NCBI GenBank assembly: GCA_050305935.1 | Contig: JBNLGG010000016.1 | Location: 7,490-71,489, forward strand | From: CAJXNP01 sp050305935 | Lineage (GTDB): Bacteria > Bacteroidota > Bacteroidia > Cytophagales > Cyclobacteriaceae | Direction of reading: 5' to 3' | Length of the DNA: 64,000 bases | Shown here: positions 16,040-24,806 of the stretch, piece by piece | How positions within the stretch are numbered: position 1 is the stretch's first letter | How the letters are laid out: the number at the start of each line of letters is the position of its first letter | The notes under the pieces: model-generated | The model's input: only the letters and a program-made list of their open reading frames with translations | The model's database searches: none | What the model was told of the DNA's origin: nothing | Program-made: the position numbers and the translations under genes

Positions 16040-18352
16040 ATGCCAAGAAATTTAGTAATAGTTGAGTCACCTGCGAAAGCAAAAACAATCGAGGGGTACC
16101 TGGGAAATGATTTTGTGGTAGCTTCCAGTTATGGTCATGTGAGGGATTTGCCTAAAGATGATAAGGCCATAGATATTAAAAATAAATTCAAGCCTACATA
16201 CGAAATCCCCAAGGATAAGAAAGAAGTCATTTCCCAGCTTAAAAAGCTGGCGAAGGATTCTGAGGTTATCTATTTGGCGAGTGATGATGACCGCGAGGGG
16301 GAAGCGATATCCTGGCATCTAAAGGAAGCCTTGAAATTATCCGATGATGTGACAAAAAGGATCGTATTCAGGGAAATCACAAAAAATGCGATATTAAATG
16401 CCATCCAAAATCCAAGGACGATCGATTTGGATCTGGTAAATGCCCAGCAAGCCAGAAGGGTGCTCGATAGGCTTGTAGGTTTTGAGATTTCTCCGATTCT
16501 GTGGAAAAAGATAAAAACTGGGTTGTCTGCGGGAAGAGTGCAGTCCGTGGCTGTGAGACTTGTGGTGGAAAGAGAACGTGAGATTGAAAAGTTCAACCCT
16601 CAGAGTTTCTTTCGTGTAGTTGCATTATTCAATTTAGAGAAAGGAAAGCAATTAAAAGCAGAATTGCCTCAGAGGTTTGACACCGAGAAAGAGGCGAATG
16701 ATTTTTTGGTAAAATGCGTTGGAGCATCATTTACAATAGGCGATCTGGAGAAAAAGCCAGGTAAAAAAACACCGGCACCTCCATTTACCACTTCTACCTT
16801 ACAACAGGAAGCTTCCAGAAAACTGGGGTATTCAGTTTCACAAACAATGACCCTTGCGCAACGGCTATATGAAGCCGGGCATATTTCATATATGAGAACT
16901 GATTCAGTAAATCTGTCTGAGGAGGCGATCGAAGGAGCAAAGAGGGAGATCACTGGTTCTTACGGAAATGAATACCTGGAAATAAGAAACTTTAAAACTA
17001 AGTCAAAATCTGCCCAGGAAGCCCACGAAGCGATCCGGCCCACAAATTTTTCAAATAAATACGCCGGAACATCTGGAAATGAAGAAAGGTTATATGAATT
17101 GATCTGGAAACGTGCCATTGCATCACAAATGGCAGATGCCAAAATAGAAAGAACAACAGCGACCATTAATATTTCAACCGATGACAGGGTGTTTCAGGCG
17201 ACTGGTGAGGTAGTGAAATTCGATGGTTTCTTGAAAGTGTATATTGAGTCGACAGATGATGACGACCAAAATGAAGAAAACAAGTCAATGCTTCCCCCTC
17301 TAATTGTTGGGCAGGCATTGAATTTAGATAATATCAATTGTCGCGAAGGGTTTACCCGCCCATCTGCGCGGTACACAGAGGCGAGTCTTGTGAAAAAGCT
17401 GGAGGAAATGGGTATCGGCAGACCGTCTACCTATGCTCCCACCATTACCACCATTCAAAAAAGGGATTATGTAATAAAAGAATCGCGTGAAGGCAAGGAG
17501 CGAAAGTATATCGAGTTAAAACTTAAGAACGACCAAATCTCCAAAAAGGAATCTGTAGAAATTACCGGGACTGAAAAGAACAAGCTGTTCCCAACCAACA
17601 TGGCGATGATCGTCAATGATTTTTTAGTTGGCAATTTCCCGAATGTCATTGATTATTCATTTACAGCTAAAGTTGAAAAGGAGTTTGATGATATAGCCCA
17701 GGGAAAAATTAATTGGGATCAGATGATCGATTCTTTTTATGGCAAGTTTCATTCAGAGGTAGAAGAATCAGAGCAATTGGAAAAATCGCAGGTGAATGCC
17801 TCCAGGGCGATTGGCGTAGACCCTGTATCTGGAAAAGAGGTGCTGGCACGAATGGGCCGGTTTGGTCCTATTGTCCAGATAGGTGATGGAGAGGGTGAAG
17901 AGAAGCCACGATATGCCAGCCTAAGAAAAGGTCAATTCATTGAAAGCATTACCTTGGAGGAAGCGTTGGATTTATTTAAGCTTCCCAGAAAAGTCGGGGA
18001 ATTCGAAGGGTTGGAGATAGAGGCAAATGTGGGCAGGTTTGGGCCTTACTTACGCCATAACGGTAAATTTTATTCCATTCCAAAGACCGATGACCCCCAT
18101 GAAGTTAGCCTGGAAAGAGCGATTGAGATCATCGAGGAAAAACGGCTGGCTGATAGCCAAAAACTGATCAAGAGTTTTGATGAAGACGAAAATGTACAAG
18201 TGCTGAATGGCAGGTGGGGGCCATATATCAAATTTGGAAAAAAGAATGTGAAGATTCCTAAAGGTAAAGTTCCTGAAGAATTGACATATGAGGAATGTAA
18301 AGAGTTAGCCGATAAGACGCCCGAAAAAAAAACCGGACGGAAAAAGAAGTAA
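16040..18352 (+). CDS. topA: DNA topoisomerase I (type IA)
   Basis: The 770-residue product begins with the TOPRIM domain (VIVESPAKAKTI, SDDDREGEAI for the acidic metal triad). GLSAGRVQSVAVR follows, and the catalytic tyrosine is in HISYMRTDSVN (Tyr284). The C-terminal third lacks zinc-finger cysteines and instead has repeated FGP modules (GRFGPIVQIG, GRFGPYLRHN, GRWGPYIKFG), as in many Bacteroidota enzymes. The end is strongly basic (TPEKKTGRKKK). It relaxes negative supercoils. An AT-rich leader region precedes it and an array of palindromes follows. Confidence 0.99.
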   Translation: MPRNLVIVESPAKAKTIEGYLGNDFVVASSYGHVRDLPKDDKAIDIKNKFKPTYEIPKDKKEVISQLKKLAKDSEVIYLASDDDREGEAISWHLKEALKLSDDVTKRIVFREITKNAILNAIQNPRTIDLDLVNAQQARRVLDRLVGFEISPILWKKIKTGLSAGRVQSVAVRLVVEREREIEKFNPQSFFRVVALFNLEKGKQLKAELPQRFDTEKEANDFLVKCVGASFTIGDLEKKPGKKTPAPPFTTSTLQQEASRKLGYSVSQTMTLAQRLYEAGHISYMRTDSVNLSEEAIEGAKREITGSYGNEYLEIRNFKTKSKSAQEAHEAIRPTNFSNKYAGTSGNEERLYELIWKRAIASQMADAKIERTTATINISTDDRVFQATGEVVKFDGFLKVYIESTDDDDQNEENKSMLPPLIVGQALNLDNINCREGFTRPSARYTEASLVKKLEEMGIGRPSTYAPTITTIQKRDYVIKESREGKERKYIELKLKNDQISKKESVEITGTEKNKLFPTNMAMIVNDFLVGNFPNVIDYSFTAKVEKEFDDIAQGKINWDQMIDSFYGKFHSEVEESEQLEKSQVNASRAIGVDPVSGKEVLARMGRFGPIVQIGDGEGEEKPRYASLRKGQFIESITLEEALDLFKLPRKVGEFEGLEIEANVGRFGPYLRHNGKFYSIPKTDDPHEVSLERAIEIIEEKRLADSQKLIKSFDEDENVQVLNGRWGPYIKFGKKNVKIPKGKVPEELTYEECKELADKTPEKKTGRKKK

Positions 18353-18648
18353 GATGAAACAGACATGATTAACATGTTCATTAATCGCACCTGTGTACCG
18401 AAGTACGCCGGTGCACAGGCACAAACACTAATGAAAATGTTAATCATCAAACCTGTCTGCTGACAGACAGGGGTTCTTCCGACATGACGGGACGGGCTAT
18501 TTGACCATTAAAATTTAATTATTTGCACATGAAATGAGTCATAAGAATTTTATTTACACCCTAGGGAAATGCCGTGCCTTGCCGGCAGACGGGAATAAAA
18601 TTCTTATGTGCGAATTCCATCTGACCTTAAAAAACAAATAATATACAG
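18353..18648. repeat. Array of three palindromes between topA and the sirtuin gene
   Basis: P1: ATGATTAACATGTTCATTA (18365-18383) pairs with 18429-18447 with one mismatch, and encloses a CCTGTG/CACAGG stem. P2: CCTGTCTG (18452-18459) pairs with CAGACAGG (18464-18471). P3: CATAAGAATTTTATT (18540-18554) pairs perfectly with 18594-18608, with an inner CCGT/ACGG pair. The segment shares the blocks GATGAAAC, GACAT, CTTCCGAC and GACCATT with 30759-30842, so these look like copies of a short dispersed element. Confidence 0.65.
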
Positions 18649-19341
18649 ATGAAAAAAGTCGCTGTGCTCTCTGGTGCTGGGGTAAGCGCAGAAAGCGGAT
18701 TAAAGACTTTTCGGGATTCCGGAGGCCTATGGGAGGGCTATGATGTTATGGATGTGGCTACTCCGGAAGGATGGGCAAAAAACCCTGATCTTGTATTGGA
18801 TTTTTATAATGAACGTAGGAAGCAAGCCCTGCAAGCCAAGCCAAACAAAGCCCACCTCGTACTTGCTGAATTGGAAAAATATTTTGAAGTAAGCATTATT
18901 ACGCAAAATGTCGACAACCTGCATGAAATGGCAGGTTCATCAAATGTGATCCATCTTCATGGCGAATTGTTTAAGTCCAGAAGTACGGCGAATGAAACTC
19001 TGATCTATGATATCATGGGGTGGGAGTTGAAGAAGGGCGATCTTTGCGAATTAGGATCACAACTGCGCCCACATATCGTGTGGTTTGGCGAGATGGTTCC
19101 TATGATGGATGCAGCGGTTTCAAAGACCCTGGAGGCTGATGTATTTTTGGTAGTTGGAACCTCCCTGCAGGTTTACCCCGCAGCGGGCTTGGTACAATAT
19201 GTGAAAAGTGGGGTTCCAATTTACATCGTTGACCCGGTCAAACCGGAGACCTTTTATAAAAATAACATCAAATTTATAGTTGAGAAGGCGGGCAAAGGGA
19301 TGGAAATCGTAAAAGAGGAATTGTTAGTGAATTACCTTTAA
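18649..19341 (+). CDS. cobB: Sir2-family NAD-dependent protein deacylase (class III, SIRT5-like)
   Basis: The 230-residue product has the NAD-binding motifs GAGVSAESGLKTFRD and TQNVDN, and catalytic His104 in HLHGEL. Tyr53 and Arg56 (FYNERRK) are the pair that selects acidic acyl groups such as succinyl in class III sirtuins. Three of the four structural zinc cysteines are absent: the segment where they should lie has SRSTANE and CELGSQLRP, leaving only Cys133. RPHIVWFGE is intact. The fold is expected to be stable without zinc. It stands alone between palindrome-rich DNA and the MORN gene. Confidence 0.95.
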   Translation: MKKVAVLSGAGVSAESGLKTFRDSGGLWEGYDVMDVATPEGWAKNPDLVLDFYNERRKQALQAKPNKAHLVLAELEKYFEVSIITQNVDNLHEMAGSSNVIHLHGELFKSRSTANETLIYDIMGWELKKGDLCELGSQLRPHIVWFGEMVPMMDAAVSKTLEADVFLVVGTSLQVYPAAGLVQYVKSGVPIYIVDPVKPETFYKNNIKFIVEKAGKGMEIVKEELLVNYL

Positions 19342-19413
19342 CAATTCTTTTTTTTAGTTTAACAGCATCTTTCTAGATTTAACAATCACTTCGATAAATT
19401 AGAATAGCATACC

Positions 19414-20898
19414 ATGAAGACCATTTTATTACTAATTCAAGCCCTCATCTTTACGCAAATATGCATTGCACAATCCACCATTACTGAATTTAGCAGTGAC
19501 AGCACGCTTCGGTCTACTGGAGAAGCTGGTGCTGGTGGGGAGAAGACCGGTATTTGGAAGACATATAATACCACCGACAATAGCCTGGTGCAGGTGGGAG
19601 AATATGTTAATGGAAAAAAAGAGGGGGTTTGGCTGGGTTATGATCGTCAAGGAAACGTTCAACTGGAAATCCAATATGCTGGGGGTGCTGCCAATGGAAA
19701 TTTTAGAAAGTATTATCCCGGTAAAATACTCCAAATTGAGGGAGAAATGGAGGAGGGAAAAAAAGAAGGTGTTTGGAAAGAGTATTATGAGAACGGGAGA
19801 ATAAAAGAATATGGTACTTACAAACTCGACAAGAAAGTCGGAAAATGGACAACTTATCATCGTAACGGCGAAATTGAAAGCGAGTCGCGATTTTCAGACA
19901 GCAAGTTGGATGGAGAATATAAAGAATTTACACAGGAAGGATATTTAAAAAAGCTGGCCAACTATAAGGAAGGTAAATTGTTGGGAGTTTATGAGGAGTA
20001 TTTTGATTTCGGGGCGCTCTACATGAAAGGGACATATAGTGACGATCAAAAAACAGGATACTGGAAGGAGTATTATGATGATGGCTATTTAAGGAGCGAG
20101 ACAAATTATATCGACGGAGAGCCCACTGGTAAATGGACGTATTATTACCCCTATTCTGTTGTTCAAAAGGAATTATTTTTCGAGAATGGGCTTCCTGACA
20201 GTGTGTATATTGAATACCATCAAAACACCAGAAAAAGTGTGATCGGAGCATATAGTGAAGGCGATAAAACCGGTGTTTGGTACAGTTATCATCCCAATGG
20301 AAAGTTGTACAGCTTTGGGGAATACAAGCAGGATTTAAAGCAGGGTAATTGGAAATACTTCAACGAAAACGGAGTGTTGGTCGCCGAAGGGGAATTTGAT
20401 ATGGGATTAGAAAATGGACAGTGGTTTTATTATCACCCAAATGGGGCAATAAAAACCATCGGTGAATATAAGGAGGGCGCGGAGGAAGGGCTTTGGGGCT
20501 TTTTTCATGAAAATGGAAATTTGATGAGGGAGTACACCTATCGACAAGGTCTATTAATGAAGGTTAGTAAATACATGACTGTGGTAGGCGATACGATTCA
20601 GGAGCTCAAATTCAAAAATGGAAACGGTGAAATAAAAAAATATTTTGAGGACGGATCGATCTCTGAAATTGACACATACTTAAACGGATTAAAAAATGGG
20701 CCACATAGAGTTTACAATGAAAAAGGTGTTTTGTTGGCTGAGGGGCAATACTCAGGTGGTTTGAAAGAAGGAGAATGGAAATACTATCACAGCAACGGAA
20801 ACATCGATTCGGAAGGAAGCTATTTAAATGATGAACTTACGGGCACCTGGAAGTTTTATGATAAAAGGGGTACTGTCATAGAAATCATTGAATATTAA
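19414..20898 (+). CDS. Secreted MORN-repeat protein (YwqK-like)
   Basis: The 494-residue product has a signal peptide ending near residue 19 (ICIAQ). It consists almost wholly of about 20 MORN_2-type repeats of 22-24 residues, with the core G.W..Y...G.....G.Y..G...G (for example GNWKYFNENGVLVAEGEF and GQWFYYHPNGAIKTIGEY). Database annotation often calls such proteins toxin-antitoxin system YwqK antitoxins, but with a signal peptide and no partner toxin this one is more likely an exported or surface repeat protein. A regular beta-hairpin stack is expected. Confidence 0.9.
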   Translation: MKTILLLIQALIFTQICIAQSTITEFSSDSTLRSTGEAGAGGEKTGIWKTYNTTDNSLVQVGEYVNGKKEGVWLGYDRQGNVQLEIQYAGGAANGNFRKYYPGKILQIEGEMEEGKKEGVWKEYYENGRIKEYGTYKLDKKVGKWTTYHRNGEIESESRFSDSKLDGEYKEFTQEGYLKKLANYKEGKLLGVYEEYFDFGALYMKGTYSDDQKTGYWKEYYDDGYLRSETNYIDGEPTGKWTYYYPYSVVQKELFFENGLPDSVYIEYHQNTRKSVIGAYSEGDKTGVWYSYHPNGKLYSFGEYKQDLKQGNWKYFNENGVLVAEGEFDMGLENGQWFYYHPNGAIKTIGEYKEGAEEGLWGFFHENGNLMREYTYRQGLLMKVSKYMTVVGDTIQELKFKNGNGEIKKYFEDGSISEIDTYLNGLKNGPHRVYNEKGVLLAEGQYSGGLKEGEWKYYHSNGNIDSEGSYLNDELTGTWKFYDKRGTVIEIIEY

Positions 20899-21064
20899 TT
20901 TGTTCTGTAGCTAAGAGAATACAGTAAAATGTTGTAAATTAGTTTTACCACTTCAAGTTAAGAAAACCTCCCCAAAACCTATATACCTATACATTTGTCT
21001 TAAATGATCCTGGATTGTTAAAATATAATTCGGGAATGTTTAGGATTTTTTAATGAGGATTCGA

Positions 21065-21104
21065 TAGGTAAAATACCTAGTTGATCTTTTAGGTGAATTA
21101 CCTA
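21065..21104 (+). promoter_or_regulatory. Pair of operator-like dyads upstream of the T9SS cargo gene
   Basis: TAGGTAaaaTACCTA (21065-21079) and TAGGTgaattACCTA (21090-21104) are two similar dyads, centres 25 bp apart, ending 22 bp before the start at 21127. Two similar palindromes on nearly the same helical face suggest cooperative binding of a dimeric regulator. The protein is not identifiable from the window. Confidence 0.5.
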
Positions 21105-21126
21105 TTAGAGAAAACAATAGTTATTT

Positions 21127-22260
21127 ATGGGGACGTTTATTTTTAAAAAATTAAGGCTTTTAGTGGCCCTGGTGTTATTAGTGGGTCAACTTGAGTCAAG
21201 AGGGCAGACATGTACATTGACTGCTAGTGTAAATTGGAACAATGCAAGCGCTCCCGCTTGCTTAGAGGGTGGCGTAGCCAATGACCCTGGAGTACAAATC
21301 ATTAATATCCCTTCCGGGATTACCTTAACTTTTGATAGTAACGTAGATACCTGGACGGGAACCAGAACAGACATTTTTGGTACCTTAAGCATTACAGCAC
21401 CAGGACAAGCAACGATTAACAGTAATATTGTTGTTAAGAATGGTGGGTTGCTTTCTATTAGCAGTAAACTCAATATCGGCTCCTCCGGAGGTTGTGGTTA
21501 TAATTTAATTGTAGAAAATGGCGGAACTGTCGATATCATTGGAAGTACACCGGATCGACTTAATATTTGTGGTACAGAAATAGCCAGAGGTGGTTCTGCT
21601 GGATGTAATCCATATCCGGACGGGCCTTTGCCGTATTGTGAACCATCAGGGGGATTTAGCGGCCCGTTGGCACTGGATGAAAATGGCGATAATCCAAGCC
21701 TTCTACCTGTTGAGCTGCTGTATTTTAGAGCAAAGGCTGAAAGTGCAAGTATCCTGCTTTCCTGGAAAACAGCCAGCGAACTAAACAACGATTATTTCAC
21801 CCTCGAAAAATCCAGGAACGGCATACAATATGCATCGATCGGTTCTGTACAGGGCATGGGGACGACGAATGAACCTCAAGTCTATGAATTTGTTGATTCC
21901 CGTCCTTATGATGGGCTTACCTATTACCGCTTGAAGCAAACAGATTTTGATGGAACGACGGAAATTTTCCGTCCCGTTTCTGTTGACTTTGAGGGAAGCG
22001 CAAACAATGTAGTGCTTTATCCCAACCCCATATCGGGAGCTACCCTTTTTGTTTCAATTTCAAATTTTCCTGCTGTTTCGGACATTGACGTGGAGGTCAA
22101 GGACGTATTGGGAAGGATAGTTTTAAGTTCAAGGGTAAGTACGGACGACGGAGGACAGTTCAACAAAGCATTTGACTTTTCCGAAGTTCCTTCGGGTAGT
22201 TATTTTGTCAGACTCGGTTCCACCCAATCAAGCGAGCTGTTTAAAATCATTAAGAAATAG
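21127..22260 (+). CDS. Secreted protein with T9SS type A sorting domain
   Basis: The 377-residue product has a signal peptide ending near residue 27 (ESRGQ). A right-handed beta-helix-like region follows (residues about 30-160, with NIVVKNGGLLSISSKLNIG and a few cysteines), then the linker LPVELLYFRAKAES common before Bacteroidota surface modules, and a fibronectin-like domain. The last 80 residues are a type IX sorting domain: VVLYPNPISG, VEVKDVLGRIV, VPSGSYFVRL, and a basic end (KIIKK). It is exported and attached to the surface by the type IX system. The ligand is unknown. Confidence 0.9.
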   Translation: MGTFIFKKLRLLVALVLLVGQLESRGQTCTLTASVNWNNASAPACLEGGVANDPGVQIINIPSGITLTFDSNVDTWTGTRTDIFGTLSITAPGQATINSNIVVKNGGLLSISSKLNIGSSGGCGYNLIVENGGTVDIIGSTPDRLNICGTEIARGGSAGCNPYPDGPLPYCEPSGGFSGPLALDENGDNPSLLPVELLYFRAKAESASILLSWKTASELNNDYFTLEKSRNGIQYASIGSVQGMGTTNEPQVYEFVDSRPYDGLTYYRLKQTDFDGTTEIFRPVSVDFEGSANNVVLYPNPISGATLFVSISNFPAVSDIDVEVKDVLGRIVLSSRVSTDDGGQFNKAFDFSEVPSGSYFVRLGSTQSSELFKIIKK

Positions 22261-22529
22261 CTGGAAAGTCAAGAGGTCGATCGGATATCATTAATAGGAA
22301 GTCGACTTTAATTTTTAATATTCTGGCTTTGACAGCTTTTAATGGTTCGCAGGTGCTCAGTGCCTTGGGAGCATTGAATCCCCAAACAGTCCCGGCATAT
22401 AACTTGTGGTTCTAAAGGTTTTAATAGCGATTCCGCTTTAGCAAGTCTCCCAGTAAACAGAATGTTGGGTTTGATAATTTGAATTCCTTGCCATAAATCA
22501 TTCAGGCATTTCTAAACGGCGTTCTTACC
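22261..22529. other. 269-bp intergenic segment before the iron-sulfur pseudogene
   Basis: No gene or regulatory site is recognised. Short coding-like stretches interrupted by stops occur and may be further decayed sequence, but none can be assigned. Confidence 0.4.
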
Positions 22530-22947
22530 ATGGATAAGAAGATTGTAAAAAAGTATCCAAAAGATGATTTTCAGTAGTCTGGAAATGAGATGTTTGTATC
22601 CGTTTAGAAAATTGTTTTCGGGGTCTTCCTGGTGTGATTGATCCGCATCAAAGGCCCTGGATCAATGTGGAAGCAGCTTTTGGCAAAGCCATTGTAGAAA
22701 AGGTTGCTTACGCCCCTCCGGAGCCCTGTCAATTTTTAGGGAAGGTTTGAAAGAAAAAGCCAATGAAACGACCATCGAATTGACGATGATCGGCCCACTG
22801 TTAATTTCAGGTAAAATTCTTCTGAAAAGAAGCGTTGGCAAGGCAAAGTAGCTGGAAAAAAAGGTGATGGCATTCTGCCGATGTGTGAATTCTAAGAATA
22901 AACCTTTCTGTAACGACTCTCACAAAATAGTTGGGTTTAAATCCTGA
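22530..22947 (+). pseudogene. Decayed (4Fe-4S)/CDGSH iron-sulfur protein gene
   Basis: Starting at an ATG (MDKKIVKKYPKDDF) the DNA encodes, across several frames with in-frame stops, the parts of a Fer4_19 plus CDGSH protein. GVIDPHQRPWINVEAAFGKA is the divergent mono-cluster ferredoxin core, PSGALSIFREGLKEKANE follows after a frameshift, and IELTMIGPLLISGKI comes next. Beyond a TAG, the frame encodes FCRCVNSKNKPFCNDSH and ends at TGA 22945-22947, a recognisable CDGSH cluster-binding motif. Order and spacing match the intact family (about 140 residues). Multiple stops and frameshifts make this a clear pseudogene. Confidence 0.85.
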
Positions 22948-23061
22948 CAAGTAGTTAATTTCCAAAATTACTTTTCAAAACACCCGCGTTTTTTTTATAG
23001 AAATGATAAAAATGATATATTTCAAACAGTATCTTTATTTGCCCCAAAACGCACATAGTAA

Positions 23062-23619
23062 ATGAAAGTCAAAGGAACAGTACTTACATCTATAGATCGG
23101 TTTGTGAAGGATAATTTTCCGAATAGGTATAAGGATTGGAAAGGAAAGTTGTCCGAGGAGTCGCAAAAATTGTACAATGACTCTATCATGGCAACACAAT
23201 GGTATGATGTTAGCGCAGGTGTTATTGAACCTACCAAATTGATGGGAAATATGTTCTACGACTTTAATGTAAAAAAAGCAGCATTTGCCTCCGGGGATTA
23301 TAGTGCTAAGGTTGCCTTGACGGGAATCTATAAGGTTTTTATACTTATAAGTACACCAGCATTTATGGTGGCAAGAGCTGGTAAAATCATGTCCTCTTTT
23401 TACGATCAGGCTGTGATTCAGGTAGTAGATAAACGTTCAAATGGGATTACCCTGCATATGACCGAATTTCCCGGTGCTAACGAAATCCTGGATTATCGAA
23501 TAGCAGGTTGGATGGATAGGGCATTAACTATCTGTGGCTGCAAAGAACTGCAAACCAAAGTCACTAGAAGCATCGCCAAAGGGGATCCCCTTACTGAATT
23601 TGTAATAGATTGGGGATAA
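23062..23619 (+). CDS. Conserved hypothetical protein, mostly helical
   Basis: The 185-residue product has no signal peptide or membrane helix. It begins MKVKGTVLTSIDRFVKDNFP and has aromatic-rich helices (SIMATQWYDVSAG), a central GIYKVFILISTPAFMVARAGKIM segment and a beta-like end with ICGC and FVIDWG. The overall plan recalls small sensor or ligand-binding folds of the DUF2378/heme-NO-binding type, but I cannot establish it. It is followed after 60 bp by the EEP-family gene on the same strand. Confidence 0.7.
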   Translation: MKVKGTVLTSIDRFVKDNFPNRYKDWKGKLSEESQKLYNDSIMATQWYDVSAGVIEPTKLMGNMFYDFNVKKAAFASGDYSAKVALTGIYKVFILISTPAFMVARAGKIMSSFYDQAVIQVVDKRSNGITLHMTEFPGANEILDYRIAGWMDRALTICGCKELQTKVTRSIAKGDPLTEFVIDWG

Positions 23620-23679
23620 GGGATTTTTTTTAGAAATTGCTGCTTTAATTTTCGCAAATAGTCTCCCAACCACATTTTA

Positions 23680-24744
23680 ATGAAAAGAAATAAATTCAGG
23701 AAAATGGTTGTTTTCCTGTTTCTTTTAACCTTGCTCAGCTATCTGAGTATTTTCGTATCACCCGCAGTTTTTTGGCCAATTGGCCTGATTAACTACATCA
23801 TTCCACTGTTTATAGGTGCACAGTTGATATTGATCTGTATCATTTTGTTTAAGAGAAAGTGGCGTAAACTCATCATCTTTCCCATCATTGCCTTGTCAGT
23901 TGGTTTTTATTTTATTGATACGACATTTAATATTCCCTTTGAGTCGAATGACACAATCGACGAAACTTCCTTTACTGTATTGAGTTTTAATGCACGCTAT
24001 TTTCGGAAAAGAAAAGGTTATAGCAAGTTTCAACCCGAGACAATACATTGGGTTGTAGATGAACCTTCAGGGATAAAATGTTTCCAGGAATACTCTTCCA
24101 ACCCAACTTCCGAGCAAACCGATGTGTTTAAAAGATTAACTGCGAAAGGGTTTGATAGCCATATTTTAAAGTTAGAAAATGATCTCAATAATAGAGGCAT
24201 AGCAATTTTTTCAAAGTTTCCAATCATCAATCGAGGCACTATTATACTAAACGATTTGGAAGGCTCGTATCAAAATAACTGTATATTCACAGATGTATTA
24301 ATTAAAGGTGATACAGTCAGGGTATACAATTTTCATTTAAAATCAATGGGGCTCGCTTTGAGTAAATTCAAAAGACCATCCCAGATTTCAAATGAGTCAA
24401 AGGAAACAGTTACTAAACTCGGTTCTGCTTCATCAAAACGGGCTGTGGAGCTTGATCTCATTATTGAATCGATCAAAAATTGCCCCTACCCGTATATTTT
24501 GGCCTGCGATTTCAACGAACTTCCTTACGGTAACAATTACTACAAATTGAGAATGGTGGCCGGTAACACATTTGAGGAGGTGGGGAGCGGTTTCGGTTTT
24601 ACTTTCAATAGTGTGTTGTTTTTTATTAGGATTGATCATCAATTTTATTCTAAAGGCATTGTCGCTGATAATTTTGAAGTGATTAGAGACGTGAGAAGTT
24701 CTGATCACTTTCCCATAAAAGGCTGGTATTCCCTTCAAAGGTAA
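23680..24744 (+). CDS. Membrane-anchored endonuclease/exonuclease/phosphatase (EEP) family protein
   Basis: The 354-residue product has three hydrophobic helices in the first 90 residues (about 10-30, 34-56 and 63-82). An EEP domain follows with the motifs VLSFNARYF, IKCFQEYSS (metal-binding Glu), LKSMGLALS, ILACDFNELPYG (Asp/Asn), RIDHQFYS and SDHFPIKGWY (catalytic His). Family members cleave phosphodiester or phosphate-ester bonds in nucleic acids, lipids or inositol phosphates; the substrate cannot be assigned. The active domain should face the periplasm or cytoplasm next to the membrane. Confidence 0.92.
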   Translation: MKRNKFRKMVVFLFLLTLLSYLSIFVSPAVFWPIGLINYIIPLFIGAQLILICIILFKRKWRKLIIFPIIALSVGFYFIDTTFNIPFESNDTIDETSFTVLSFNARYFRKRKGYSKFQPETIHWVVDEPSGIKCFQEYSSNPTSEQTDVFKRLTAKGFDSHILKLENDLNNRGIAIFSKFPIINRGTIILNDLEGSYQNNCIFTDVLIKGDTVRVYNFHLKSMGLALSKFKRPSQISNESKETVTKLGSASSKRAVELDLIIESIKNCPYPYILACDFNELPYGNNYYKLRMVAGNTFEEVGSGFGFTFNSVLFFIRIDHQFYSKGIVADNFEVIRDVRSSDHFPIKGWYSLQR

Positions 24745-24782
24745 GGGTCGGGCTTTGGCAAACATTATTCATAGTTTTGAGT

Positions 24783-24790
24783 TAACTTTG
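24783..24790 (+). promoter_or_regulatory. Candidate -7 promoter box of ispG
   Basis: TAACTTTG fits the Bacteroidota -7 consensus TAnnTTTG and lies 16 bp before the ispG start. A TTTG at 24754-24757 is 25 bp upstream, longer than the usual spacing, so the -33 box is unclear. Confidence 0.45.
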
Positions 24791-24806
24791 CAGCAAATAG
24801 TATTTC

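Noticed and set aside
19414..20898. Annotating the MORN protein as a toxin-antitoxin antitoxin
   Set aside because: It has a signal peptide and no toxin partner next to it; the common label comes from repeat similarity only.
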